Shown one piece after another: positions 1 through 5,613 of a stretch of 6,245 nt of DNA; position 1 is the first letter of the stretch; each line of letters opens with the position of its first letter. Position numbers and translations under genes: made by a program. The DNA is from Acidimicrobiales bacterium (lineage in GTDB: Bacteria; Actinomycetota; Acidimicrobiia; Acidimicrobiales; Acidimicrobilacustridaceae), in assembly GCA_023264135.1 (NCBI GenBank), contig JALQSZ010000089.1, forward strand, positions 1 to 6,245, given 5' to 3'. The notes below the pieces were generated by a model. That model searched no databases. It saw nothing but the letters and a program-made list of their open reading frames with translations, and had not been told where the DNA came from.

Positions 1-211
1 TGATCGCCGGGCGAAGTATCTCGTCGCGGCAATTGTTGTTCAAGGAGCAATCGGGTACATCCAGTACTTCAACAACGTGCCGCCTGGCCTTGTACTTCTT
101 CATATTTTTGGCAGTGTGATGGTATGGATCGCTGCACTTTCTTTCGATCTCGCCCTCATTGCGCGACCACTTGAAGCGGAAACCGCTGATGCGCAGCTTG
201 CAACGACATGA
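1..211 (+). CDS. ctaA: Heme A synthase CtaA/Cox15 family, C-terminal fragment
   Basis: Partial gene cut by the left edge; reading from base 2 gives about 69 residues ending in TGA at 209-211. The family is a polytopic membrane enzyme that oxidises the C8 methyl of heme O to a formyl group, giving heme A for aa3-type cytochrome oxidases. What is visible is the last part of the protein: a hydrophobic segment, then [21 protein letters not shown], which matches the family's G-x-x-QY...P..LV..H pattern and carries the conserved heme-ligand-type histidine, then a final membrane helix ([12 protein letters not shown]) and a short polar tail. The stop overlaps the clpS start by four bases (ATGA). The assignment rests on this motif alone; the N-terminal half is outside the window, so intactness cannot be judged. 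Confidence 0.8.
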   Translation, partial: DRRAKYLVAAIVVQGAIGYIQYFNNVPPGLVLLHIFGSVMVWIAALSFDLALIARPLEAETADAQLATT

Positions 212-513
212 TTCCTTTTTCTGCCGCCGATGTTGCACCGGTTGAAATTGATCAACCATCAATCGACACAAATCTCGATGTTGATCGACCATGGATCGTT
301 CTTGTTTGGAATGACCCGATCAATCTCATGTCGTACGTGACCTACGTGCTGCAAAAAGTATTTGGTTACAGCCACGACAAAGCAGAGTCACTCATGCTTG
401 ATGTGCATGAGAAAGGTCGCGCTGTTGTTTCCAACGGTTCAAAAGAAAAAGCAGAGCTCGATGTTTTTCGTCTGCACGAACACGGCCTCTGGGCCACGAT
501 GCAGCAGGACTGA
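208..513 (+). CDS. clpS: ClpS, N-end-rule adaptor for ClpA/ClpC protease
   Basis: A 101-residue protein of normal ClpS length. ClpS binds proteins bearing destabilising N-terminal residues and delivers them to the ClpA or ClpC unfoldase for ClpP degradation in the cytosol. A flexible N-terminal tail of about 28 residues precedes the folded core, which starts at WIVLVWNDP. Hallmarks include N35-D36 (the alpha-amino-binding Asn/Asp), M41 (position of the E. coli gatekeeper Met40), VLQKVFGYS, and [11 protein letters not shown] with H67, equivalent to E. coli H66. The residue after ND is Pro where E. coli has Asp, an ordinary variation among actinobacterial members. The ATG at 208 is supported by the ATGA overlap with the upstream heme A synthase gene, because no strong Shine-Dalgarno is visible. 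A DUF2017 gene follows one base after the stop. Confidence 0.95.
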   Translation: MIPFSAADVAPVEIDQPSIDTNLDVDRPWIVLVWNDPINLMSYVTYVLQKVFGYSHDKAESLMLDVHEKGRAVVSNGSKEKAELDVFRLHEHGLWATMQQD

Positions 514-514
514 C

Positions 515-1003
515 ATGGCGTTCGGATTCAAACGCACGATTCAGAGCAAAGGACCAGATCGATTCATCATCAATCTGCGCAGCGACCTTCGCGAAGTCAT
601 CGCTGCAGTCTGCGATGACGTGCTCGCCGCGCTCGATGACGAAGATGCCACTCACAACAATCCGATGCTTCGTCGTGTCTTCCCGGTTGCCCACGCTTCA
701 GACGAATCGGTCAACGAGTCCTATCGAGATCTTGTCCATAGCGATTTGCTCCGCACTCGCCGTGAAGCGCTCGAGCGAGTGTCGGCCACGGCCAACGATG
801 CCGAGCTCGATCGAGCCACGCTCGAAACCTGGATGGTCGGCCTCAACACCGTGCGACTCGTGCTCGGTACTCGTCTCGATGTCAGCGAGGACGGGTTCCC
901 CCAACTCGAGCCCGATGACCCCGAACTACCGGCATGGGCGCTCTATGAGTTCCTCGGCGTGCTCGTTGGCATGGTGGTAGACGCCCTCGCTCGCACCGCC
1001 TGA
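515..1003 (+). CDS. DUF2017 family protein, downstream partner of clpS
   Basis: A 162-residue cytosolic protein with no signal peptide or membrane segment. It resembles the DUF2017 family, which in actinobacteria very often sits directly after clpS (as with Rv1332 after clpS in Mycobacterium tuberculosis). Its biochemical role is not established; conserved linkage suggests a connection to ClpS-dependent proteolysis. Visible family features are the early LRSDLREVIAAVCDDV helix, the LRRVFPVAH motif around residues 52-60, ESYRDLVHSDLLRTRREAL, and the WMVGLNTVRLVLGTRL helix, followed by an acidic stretch (QLEPDDPELP) and a hydrophobic C-terminal helix. The ATG at 515 is chosen because AGGA at 506-509 lies five bases upstream and it abuts the clpS stop; a longer in-frame opening from 362 lies entirely inside clpS. 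The gene is probably co-transcribed and translationally coupled with clpS. Confidence 0.87.
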   Translation: MAFGFKRTIQSKGPDRFIINLRSDLREVIAAVCDDVLAALDDEDATHNNPMLRRVFPVAHASDESVNESYRDLVHSDLLRTRREALERVSATANDAELDRATLETWMVGLNTVRLVLGTRLDVSEDGFPQLEPDDPELPAWALYEFLGVLVGMVVDALARTA

Positions 1004-1021
1004 CCTCGGTTCCGATCAGCA

Positions 1022-1052
1022 TTGGGGACGGCACTGAGGGTGCTGCTATGGT
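1022..1052 (+). promoter_or_regulatory. Candidate promoter of the tRNA-Glu/Asp/Phe cluster
   Basis: TTGGGG at 1022-1027 and TATGGT at 1047-1052 (a TANNNT-type -10) are separated by 19 bases, slightly longer than ideal. Transcription would begin near 1058-1060, leaving a leader of about 16-18 bases before tRNA-Glu at 1076. The same 9-base box TTGGGGACG with the same 16-base gap to a TANNNT hexamer is found upstream of the malic enzyme gene. The call is inferred from sequence pattern and position only. Confidence 0.35.
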
Positions 1053-1075
1053 CTGCAGGCCCTAGCGGCACAAGA

Positions 1076-1148
1076 GCCCCCATCGTCCAGCGGCCTAGGA
1101 CGCCTGCCTTTCACGCAGGTAACACGGGTTCGAATCCCGTTGGGGGTG
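1076..1148 (+). tRNA. tRNA-Glu (TTC)
   Basis: A complete 73-base cloverleaf. The acceptor stem is GCCCCCA (1076-1082) with TGGGGGT (1141-1147), closed by a G1-U72 wobble, and the discriminator is G1148. The anticodon stem CCTGC/GCAGG (1103-1107 with 1115-1119) encloses loop CTTTCAC with anticodon TTC at 1110-1112, reading GAA and GAG. The T arm is ACGGG-TTCGAAT-CCCGT with canonical loop bases. The 3' CCA is not encoded, so it must be added enzymatically. It is first in a three-tRNA cluster. Confidence 0.97.
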
Positions 1149-1161
1149 CGCAGCAGTTTCT

Positions 1162-1239
1162 GGTCCCGTGGTGCAGTTTGGAGTGCACGCCGGCCTGTCA
1201 AGCCGGAGGTCGCGGGTTCAAATCCCGTCGGGACCGCCA
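1162..1239 (+). tRNA. tRNA-Asp (GTC), CCA encoded
   Basis: The mature body is 1162-1236 with genome-encoded CCA at 1237-1239. The acceptor stem GGTCCCG (1162-1168) pairs perfectly with CGGGACC (1229-1235); the discriminator is G1236, as expected for tRNA-Asp identity. The anticodon stem CCGGC/GCCGG (1190-1194 with 1202-1206) encloses loop CTGTCAA with anticodon GTC at 1197-1199, reading GAC and GAT. The T arm GCGGG-TTCAAAT-CCCGT contains one G-U pair. It lies 13 bases after tRNA-Glu, so the two are almost certainly one transcript. It is the only tRNA of the three with a genomic CCA. Confidence 0.97.
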
Positions 1240-1272
1240 ACTGCCGCACCGGTTCGCCGGGGCGTCAGGGAC

Positions 1273-1287
1273 GGAGACCATGTCTCC
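1273..1287 (+). other. Small hairpin in the tRNA-Asp/tRNA-Phe spacer
   Basis: GGAGAC-CAT-GTCTCC is a perfect 6-bp inverted repeat with a 3-base loop, ending two bases before the 5' end of tRNA-Phe. In a polycistronic tRNA transcript it could present a defined structure near the processing site. A second short inverted repeat, CCGG-TTCG-CCGG, lies just upstream at 1249-1260. There is no T tract, so neither looks like a terminator. A function is not shown. Confidence 0.4.
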
Positions 1288-1289
1288 AC

Positions 1290-1362
1290 GGTCGGGTAGC
1301 TCAGTTGGCAGAGCGACCGCCTGAAAAGCGGTAGGTCACCGGATCGACGCCGGTCCCGACCA
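1290..1362 (+). tRNA. tRNA-Phe (GAA)
   Basis: A 73-base cloverleaf. The acceptor GGTCGGG (1290-1296) pairs with CCCGACC (1355-1361), and the discriminator is A1362, as expected for Phe. The anticodon stem ACCGC/GCGGT (1316-1320 with 1328-1332) encloses loop CTGAAAA with anticodon GAA at 1323-1325. The T stem ACCGG/CCGGT (1338-1342 with 1350-1354) is perfect, but its loop reads ATCGACG, so position 54 is A (1343) where nearly all bacterial tRNAs have T, which is modified to ribothymidine and pairs with A58. CCA is not encoded. It is last in the cluster, with a strong hairpin terminator starting eight bases downstream. Confidence 0.95.
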
Positions 1363-1369
1363 CATGACG

Positions 1370-1397
1370 AAGGCCCGGGCTCTGCGCCCGGGCCTTT
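1370..1397. terminator. GC-rich hairpin between convergent units, likely bidirectional terminator
   Basis: AGGCCCGGGC (1371-1380), loop TCTGC, and GCCCGGGCCT (1386-1395) form a perfect 10-bp stem, extended by A1370-T1396 and a G1369-T1397 wobble. It lies 8 bases after tRNA-Phe and 23 bases beyond the stop of the minus-strand lipoprotein gene, exactly where the two converging transcripts meet. The T tract is short on both strands, which is common in high-GC actinobacteria where stem stability dominates. It is a good candidate to end both the tRNA transcript and the minus-strand operon. Confidence 0.85.
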
Positions 1398-1420
1398 CGC
1401 ATTGCGTTCACGAACTCCAC

Positions 1421-2467
1421 TCAGCGCGGGGGCTGTGCCGCGAGAAACGACCAGATTGCTCGACTCGCATCAAGACTTTGATAGGGCGTTCCCACTAACG
1501 AGGTCGAGGCAGCAGCGGTCCCGCTGTGACCCATCCAGGCGTGCGAAGCCCCGGCAACGGTGACGAACTGCACCGCTCGTGACGCCGCACATCCCGCCCA
1601 CGTGCGAGCACTGACATCGGGGTTTGTCGGATCACCTTGATCAACAGGACCTTGCGTGCACCCATTGGCTCGAGCAAATGCCTGAGGTGCTTCGCGCGGA
1701 GAGGGAAACGTGACTCCCGAAACGCCAGACCCTTTTCCACCATCGATCGGAATGTTGGTGTCGGCCAAACCGTGAAGATGAAACACGCTCACGGGTTTCG
1801 TTGGCGTGCACGCAACTCCTAGGACACCCGCCTGCACGCCAATTGCGGAAATGAGATCACTTCGTTCGCAGGCCAACCGATAGGCGAGGATTGCACCGTT
1901 GGAGTGACCCGTTGCGAACACACGACGAGTATCAATCGGCATCGCCGCGGACAAGGTGTCGATCACTTGAGAAACAAATCCAACGTCGTCGACATTCTGC
2001 GCGGCTGCGGGACCACAACACATTCCACCGTTCCATGTGAGCAACTTGCGACTACCAGCTTGTGCATTTGTTCCATCGGGATACACGACGATGAACTGAT
2101 TCGATTCAGCAAGTCCATCGAACCCGCTGTTGTTCTCAAACTGTTCGCCCCAACCGAGCCCGCCATGAAGAGCGACAAGGAGTGGAACGTTTGTGCCAGG
2201 AACAAGCGAGGCCGGAACGTAAGTCCGATAACGGCGCACGCGACCATCTGGAGTTGTGATCGACGCTTCCGTCGTCGTTCCACGAGGTTCAATCGCAGCG
2301 CGCGCGTGCGCGTACGGCTCGTAGACCGTGCTCATTGCCACAGTCGTCGTTGTTGAGAGCGACGATGCGGTTGACGTTGTTGTTTCAGAAGTCGACCCGC
2401 GGGAACACCCAAACAGAAGGGCACAAAGGGCAAGCGAAACGACTCCTGAATGAACAACTCGATTCAC
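1421..2467 (-). CDS. Secreted lipoprotein esterase, LpqC / PHB-depolymerase-like (CE1 type)
   Basis: A 348-residue predicted lipoprotein. Residues 1-21 form a lipoprotein signal peptide (positive Arg3, hydrophobic core, lipobox LFGC with acylated C21), followed by a Ser/Thr-rich linker to about residue 45 that tethers the domain outside the membrane. The alpha/beta-hydrolase domain shows LVALHGG (oxyanion region, 97-103), YPDG, WNGGMCCG with a Cys pair at 150-151, NVDDVGFV, nucleophile elbow GHSNG (S189), HLHGLADTNIPI (D236) and GASHAW (H309), giving a complete Ser-Asp-His triad. This pattern is that of LpqC, feruloyl esterase and poly(3-hydroxybutyrate) depolymerase relatives; the true ester substrate is unknown. 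The start is GTG at 2467, because it gives the full signal peptide and overlaps the upstream hydrolase stop by 4 bases (GTGA), implying coupled translation. It is last in the operon. Confidence 0.9.
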   Translation of the reverse strand: MNRVVHSGVVSLALCALLFGCSRGSTSETTTSTASSLSTTTTVAMSTVYEPYAHARAAIEPRGTTTEASITTPDGRVRRYRTYVPASLVPGTNVPLLVALHGGLGWGEQFENNSGFDGLAESNQFIVVYPDGTNAQAGSRKLLTWNGGMCCGPAAAQNVDDVGFVSQVIDTLSAAMPIDTRRVFATGHSNGAILAYRLACERSDLISAIGVQAGVLGVACTPTKPVSVFHLHGLADTNIPIDGGKGSGVSGVTFPSPREAPQAFARANGCTQGPVDQGDPTNPDVSARTWAGCAASRAVQFVTVAGASHAWMGHSGTAAASTSLVGTPYQSLDASRAIWSFLAAQPPR

Positions 2468-3384
2468 CGAGCGAAGGCATCCTTGAGGGCGCTCGCCACC
2501 TGATCCTGCGCTTCGGAGGCAACATCGATAGCTGCGTCCATAGAGAAGAAGCCGTGGAACATGCCTTCGTACTCGACGTGATCAACATCGACACCGGCTT
2601 CAACAAGTTTCGCGGCGTAGGCGTTGCCCTGATCGCGAAGCGGATCAAAGCCCGCAGTGACCACCACTGCAGGTGGCGCGCCGGCGAGGTCGCTGAGGAT
2701 CGGTGAGTACCGCGGATCGTTCACGTCCTCGATGCTGACGGTGTAGTGATCGTGGAACCAATCCATTGCGTCACGAGTGAGGAAGTAGCCCTCGGCGTTT
2801 TCGGTCATTGATGGGCGATCGCAACTGCCGTCGGTGACGGGGTAGATCAGCGCTTGCTGAATGACTTCAACGTGCTCATGGTCACGAGAAATGTTGGCAA
2901 CGACCGCGGCGAGATTGCCACCGGCACTGTCACCCGCAACAGCGAGACGCGACGTGTCAACGTTCAGTTCCTCGCCATGCGTCGCGACCCATTCAGTTGC
3001 GGCCCATGCATCGTCGATCGCCGCAGGGAACTTGGCTTCGGGAGCGAGGCGGTAATCAACAGCAACCACCACACACTCGGCCTTCGACGCAATCGTGCGA
3101 CAGCAGTGGTCATGCGATTCAAGATCACCGATCACCCAGCCACCACCGTGGAAGAAAACGGTGACAGGAAGACCAGCTTCGGTGCTCGGGCGATAAATGC
3201 GAACGGGAATCTCGCCACCAGGACCGGGAATGGTTCGATCGGTGATGCTCGCAAGTTCAATCGGGCTCGGCGCGTTCGTTTGTCCCATCTGCTCACGCAG
3301 CGTGGCCGGCTCAGCATCGGTAAATGAAAAACCTGAGCTCGCCATGAGATCGATGATGACCTGGGCTTGTGGATCGAGTGCCAC
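2464..3384 (-). CDS. HSL-family alpha/beta hydrolase (carboxylesterase/lipase)
   Basis: A 306-residue cytosolic esterase of the hormone-sensitive-lipase (family IV, abhydrolase_3) group, which hydrolyses short to medium acyl esters. Motifs are FFHGGGWVIGD (oxyanion hole HGGG, 79-82), VVAVDYRLAPEAKFPAA, nucleophile elbow GDSAGG (S153), GFDPLRDQG (acid D247) and EGMFHGF (H277); length and triad are typical and complete. There is no signal peptide. The reading frame remains open far upstream (to about 3831), but that extension lies antisense-free inside the preceding HAD gene and has no family resemblance. The chosen start is GTG at 3384, preceded by AAGGGGG seven bases upstream, a strong Shine-Dalgarno. 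The 82-base gap after the HAD gene and the overlap with the downstream lipoprotein gene suggest one operon. The substrate cannot be read from the sequence. Confidence 0.93.
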   Translation of the reverse strand: MALDPQAQVIIDLMASSGFSFTDAEPATLREQMGQTNAPSPIELASITDRTIPGPGGEIPVRIYRPSTEAGLPVTVFFHGGGWVIGDLESHDHCCRTIASKAECVVVAVDYRLAPEAKFPAAIDDAWAATEWVATHGEELNVDTSRLAVAGDSAGGNLAAVVANISRDHEHVEVIQQALIYPVTDGSCDRPSMTENAEGYFLTRDAMDWFHDHYTVSIEDVNDPRYSPILSDLAGAPPAVVVTAGFDPLRDQGNAYAAKLVEAGVDVDHVEYEGMFHGFFSMDAAIDVASEAQDQVASALKDAFAR

Positions 3385-3390
3385 GTGGAG

Positions 3391-3397
3391 TCCCCCT
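3391..3397 (-). promoter_or_regulatory. Strong Shine-Dalgarno deciding the GTG start of the HSL hydrolase
   Basis: On the minus strand the run AAGGGGG ends seven bases before GTG at 3384-3382. It is the clearest ribosome binding site on this strand and is the reason for preferring this start over the much longer open frame upstream. The HSL-family N-terminus (DPQAQVIIDLMA...) also begins here. Confidence 0.75.
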
Positions 3398-3466
3398 TGA
3401 AGTGGTGTGGGGTCCAACTGTGGCACAGCCAACCGCGTGCCGTCCTGCGATCTGCCGACGGAAGGT

Positions 3467-4201
3467 CTAGAGACCGAGCACGGTAGGGAGTTGCGCGTGA
3501 TCGTCGATGATGACGTCGCCCTCCGGCCCGTGGTCGGGATCGTCATCGGTGACGCCTCGGTAACGCAACGCCAACATGCCCATGGCTTTCGCGCCGGCAA
3601 TATCGGTACGGCGAAGGTCACCAATATGTGCCGCGCGCGACGGATCGATGCCACCCAACCCAGCGAGTGCGTGTTCGAAGATCGCAGCGTCGGGCTTGTA
3701 CACACCGACCTCATCGGAGAACGACCAGTGATCGAACAGTTCAAGAACGCCGTGTCCTTCGAGGTACTCACGCAACACCGTCGATGGCGTAAGTCCGACA
3801 TCGCAGACGATGCCAACACGCAGCCCTGCATCTTTGAGCCGATGCAACGTGGGAACGAGATTGTCGGTGAGGTCGAGTTGCATTGTTCGTGGTGCCGACA
3901 AATACGCGTCGATCACACGAATACGTACCTGTTCGTCTTCGGTATGACCGAGAACGTCGAGCACCGTTTCTGCCGCATGCGTTCCGGTGAACTGCGCGCC
4001 CTGACCCCACGACGCATCGAAGCGCTTCCACGCTTCGTCGAATGCTGCGTCGATGTCATCGTGTTCTGCCGGCACTCCGTGCGAAGCAAGTACCTCAGCA
4101 ATTGCAAGCCTTCGCTGCAATCGGGTCGCGGCGGTATCCGCTCGAACGAGCGTGTCCCAGAAATCAAAAGTGATCGCGTCGAACCGCGACACGTTGGTCA
4201 A
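3467..4201 (-). CDS. HAD-superfamily hydrolase-like protein with divergent active site
   Basis: A 244-residue cytosolic protein with a Rossmann-type HAD core and an alpha-helical C1 cap (about residues 20-110). Motif I is ITFDFWDTL: D13 is the nucleophile position, but the usual second Asp (DxD) is Trp15. Motif II, usually a Ser/Thr after a hydrophobic strand, reads GIVCDVGLTP with Cys133 at that place. Motif III K169 (VYKPDAAIF) and motif IV GDLRRTD (G194, D195, D200) are intact. Classical phosphatases need both motif I aspartates; 2-haloacid dehalogenases carry DxY there, so this may be a dehalogenase-like or atypical phosphohydrolase. The specific reaction is unknown. The start at 4201 is TTG, chosen because it overlaps the malic enzyme stop (TTGA); GTG at 4192 is the alternative and no clear Shine-Dalgarno separates them. 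The stop is TAG. Confidence 0.85.
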   Translation of the reverse strand: MTNVSRFDAITFDFWDTLVRADTAATRLQRRLAIAEVLASHGVPAEHDDIDAAFDEAWKRFDASWGQGAQFTGTHAAETVLDVLGHTEDEQVRIRVIDAYLSAPRTMQLDLTDNLVPTLHRLKDAGLRVGIVCDVGLTPSTVLREYLEGHGVLELFDHWSFSDEVGVYKPDAAIFEHALAGLGGIDPSRAAHIGDLRRTDIAGAKAMGMLALRYRGVTDDDPDHGPEGDVIIDDHAQLPTVLGL

Positions 4202-5604
4202 CGCTTTCGGATCACACCGTCGCGAACTGCAGCCTCGGCAGCTGCAGCTGCAACGAGAGGAGCAATGCGCTTATCGAACACCGAGGGAATCACGTGATCA
4301 GGAGCAAGATCTTCGGGGCTCACGGCGTTCGCAATGGCGTACGCAGCGGCAACCTTCATGTTCTCGGTGATCTGTGTTGCACCCGAATCGAGTGCGCCAC
4401 GGAACAAGCCGGGGAAGGCAAGCACGTTGTTGATCTGATTCGGGAAATCGCTTCGACCGGTTGCCATCACCGCGACACAGCCTTCGGCTTCTTCCGGACG
4501 AATCTCGGGATCAGGGTTCGCCATGGCAAACACGATCGGATCCTTCGCCATCGTCAGAACATCCTGACGATTGATGAGGTTCGGACCGCTGACGCCGATG
4601 AAGACATCGGAGCCCGGCATGATGTCGGCCAACGAACCCTGGCGACCTTCGGGGTTGGTGTTTTCGGCGAACCACTGCTTGGCAACGTTGAGGTTGCCGC
4701 GTCCGTTGTAGACAGCACCTTCGCGATCGACACCGATGATGTTGCGCACACCGGCGTTCATCAGGATCTTTGAGATGGCAACACCAGCAGCGCCAACGCC
4801 AGCGATGACAACGGTGAGGTCTTCCATCTTCTTGTTGACGATCTTGAGTGCATTCATGAGCGCAGCAAGCGTGACAACTGCAGTGCCGTGCTGATCATCG
4901 TGGAACACCGGAATGTCGAGGAGTTCCTTCAAGCGATCTTCAACCTCGAAACACACTGGAGCAGCGATGTCTTCAAGGTTGATGCCACCGAACGATGGCG
5001 CGATGTTCACGACCGTACGAATGATTTCTTCGGGATCTTTGGTATCGAGACAAATCGGGAAGCCATCGACGCCAGCAAATTCCTTAAACAGAAGAGCTTT
5101 GCCTTCCATCACAGGCATGGCGCCGAGCGGACCAATGTCGCCAAGTCCAAGCACTGCGGTGCCGTCGCTCACGATGGCAACGGTGTTCTTGCGAATGGTG
5201 AGGTCGTGCGAAAGCTGCGGATCCTTTTCAATCGCAGTGCACACACGAGCAACGCCCGGCGTGTACGCCATCGAAAGATCGTCGCGGTCGTTGACGGGAA
5301 TCTGACTAATGACGTGCACCTTGCCGCCGGCGTGCAGCGCGAAGGTGCGGTCTTCCCATTCGAGCAACTCGATACCGGACACGCCACGAACAGCGTCGAG
5401 CACCTGCTGTTGATGCGCTTCGCTTGAACAGTTGACGACAACGTCCTCGTCGAGTGATTCCTTCTTGGCTTCGAAGCCTTCGAGGGACCAAATGTTTCCG
5501 CCTACCGAACCAATGGCGGTAGCGAGACGTCCGAGTGCACCGGGTTCATTCCCAAGTCGAACGCGAAGACGGATGCTGAAAGCGGCGGTAGTTGAGTCAG
5601 CCAT
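4198..5604 (-). CDS. Malic enzyme with N-terminal ACT domain
   Basis: A 468-residue enzyme predicted to oxidatively decarboxylate malate to pyruvate with NAD(P), using a divalent metal; it links the TCA cycle to pyruvate. Residues 8-85 form an ACT domain (LRVRLGNEPGALGRLATAIG...GGNIWSLEGF), a likely small-molecule regulatory module, though its ligand is unknown. The catalytic part has SMAYTPGVARVC (Y114), VMEGKALLFKEFAGVD (K169), GGINLEDIAAP (metal ligands E211, D212), FHDDQHGTAVV (D236) and the dinucleotide-binding GVGAAG (269-274), then FAMANPDPEI. It is much shorter than MaeB-type fusions because it lacks a phosphotransacetylase domain. The ATG at 5604 has no visible Shine-Dalgarno; a possible promoter sits only a few bases upstream, so the mRNA may be nearly leaderless. 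The coenzyme preference cannot be fixed by eye. The TTGA overlap at the end couples it to the HAD gene. Confidence 0.95.
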   Translation of the reverse strand: MADSTTAAFSIRLRVRLGNEPGALGRLATAIGSVGGNIWSLEGFEAKKESLDEDVVVNCSSEAHQQQVLDAVRGVSGIELLEWEDRTFALHAGGKVHVISQIPVNDRDDLSMAYTPGVARVCTAIEKDPQLSHDLTIRKNTVAIVSDGTAVLGLGDIGPLGAMPVMEGKALLFKEFAGVDGFPICLDTKDPEEIIRTVVNIAPSFGGINLEDIAAPVCFEVEDRLKELLDIPVFHDDQHGTAVVTLAALMNALKIVNKKMEDLTVVIAGVGAAGVAISKILMNAGVRNIIGVDREGAVYNGRGNLNVAKQWFAENTNPEGRQGSLADIMPGSDVFIGVSGPNLINRQDVLTMAKDPIVFAMANPDPEIRPEEAEGCVAVMATGRSDFPNQINNVLAFPGLFRGALDSGATQITENMKVAAAYAIANAVSPEDLAPDHVIPSVFDKRIAPLVAAAAAEAAVRDGVIRKR

Positions 5605-5613
5605 AGGGCGGAG

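Noticed and set aside
362..514. N-terminal extension of the DUF2017 protein into clpS
   Set aside because: It is an out-of-frame reading of clpS; ATG 515 with AGGA five bases upstream gives the normal family N-terminus.
1046..1249. Open frame antisense to the tRNA genes, with protein text such as NGIRTRVTC
   Set aside because: It is a well-known kind of spurious protein produced by translating the reverse strand of tRNA-Glu and tRNA-Asp; the tRNAs fully explain the sequence.
1022..1334. Plus-strand open frames running through the tRNA cluster
   Set aside because: They cover three intact tRNA genes and have no coding-like composition or family resemblance.
3418..3428. CTGTG-G-CACAG inverted repeat in the HAD/HSL gap
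   Set aside because: A 5-bp half-site with no second copy is easily due to chance; no operator can be supported.
3464..3475. GGTCTAGAGACC near the HAD gene stop as a possible hairpin or operator
   Set aside because: The loop would be only two bases (or the stem only four pairs), and it overlaps the end of the coding sequence; too weak to call.
3385..3831. N-terminal extension of about 149 residues on the HSL hydrolase
   Set aside because: The extension lies within the HAD gene in another frame, looks unlike any domain, and the strong Shine-Dalgarno plus normal family length place the start at GTG 3384.
3407..4297. Long plus-strand open frame (296 codons) opposite the HAD gene
   Set aside because: It is the antisense shadow of the HAD gene, whose motifs are clear; the plus-strand translation is basic and motif-free.
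4888..5427. Plus-strand open frames opposite the malic enzyme gene
   Set aside because: They are antisense shadows of a gene with complete catalytic motifs.
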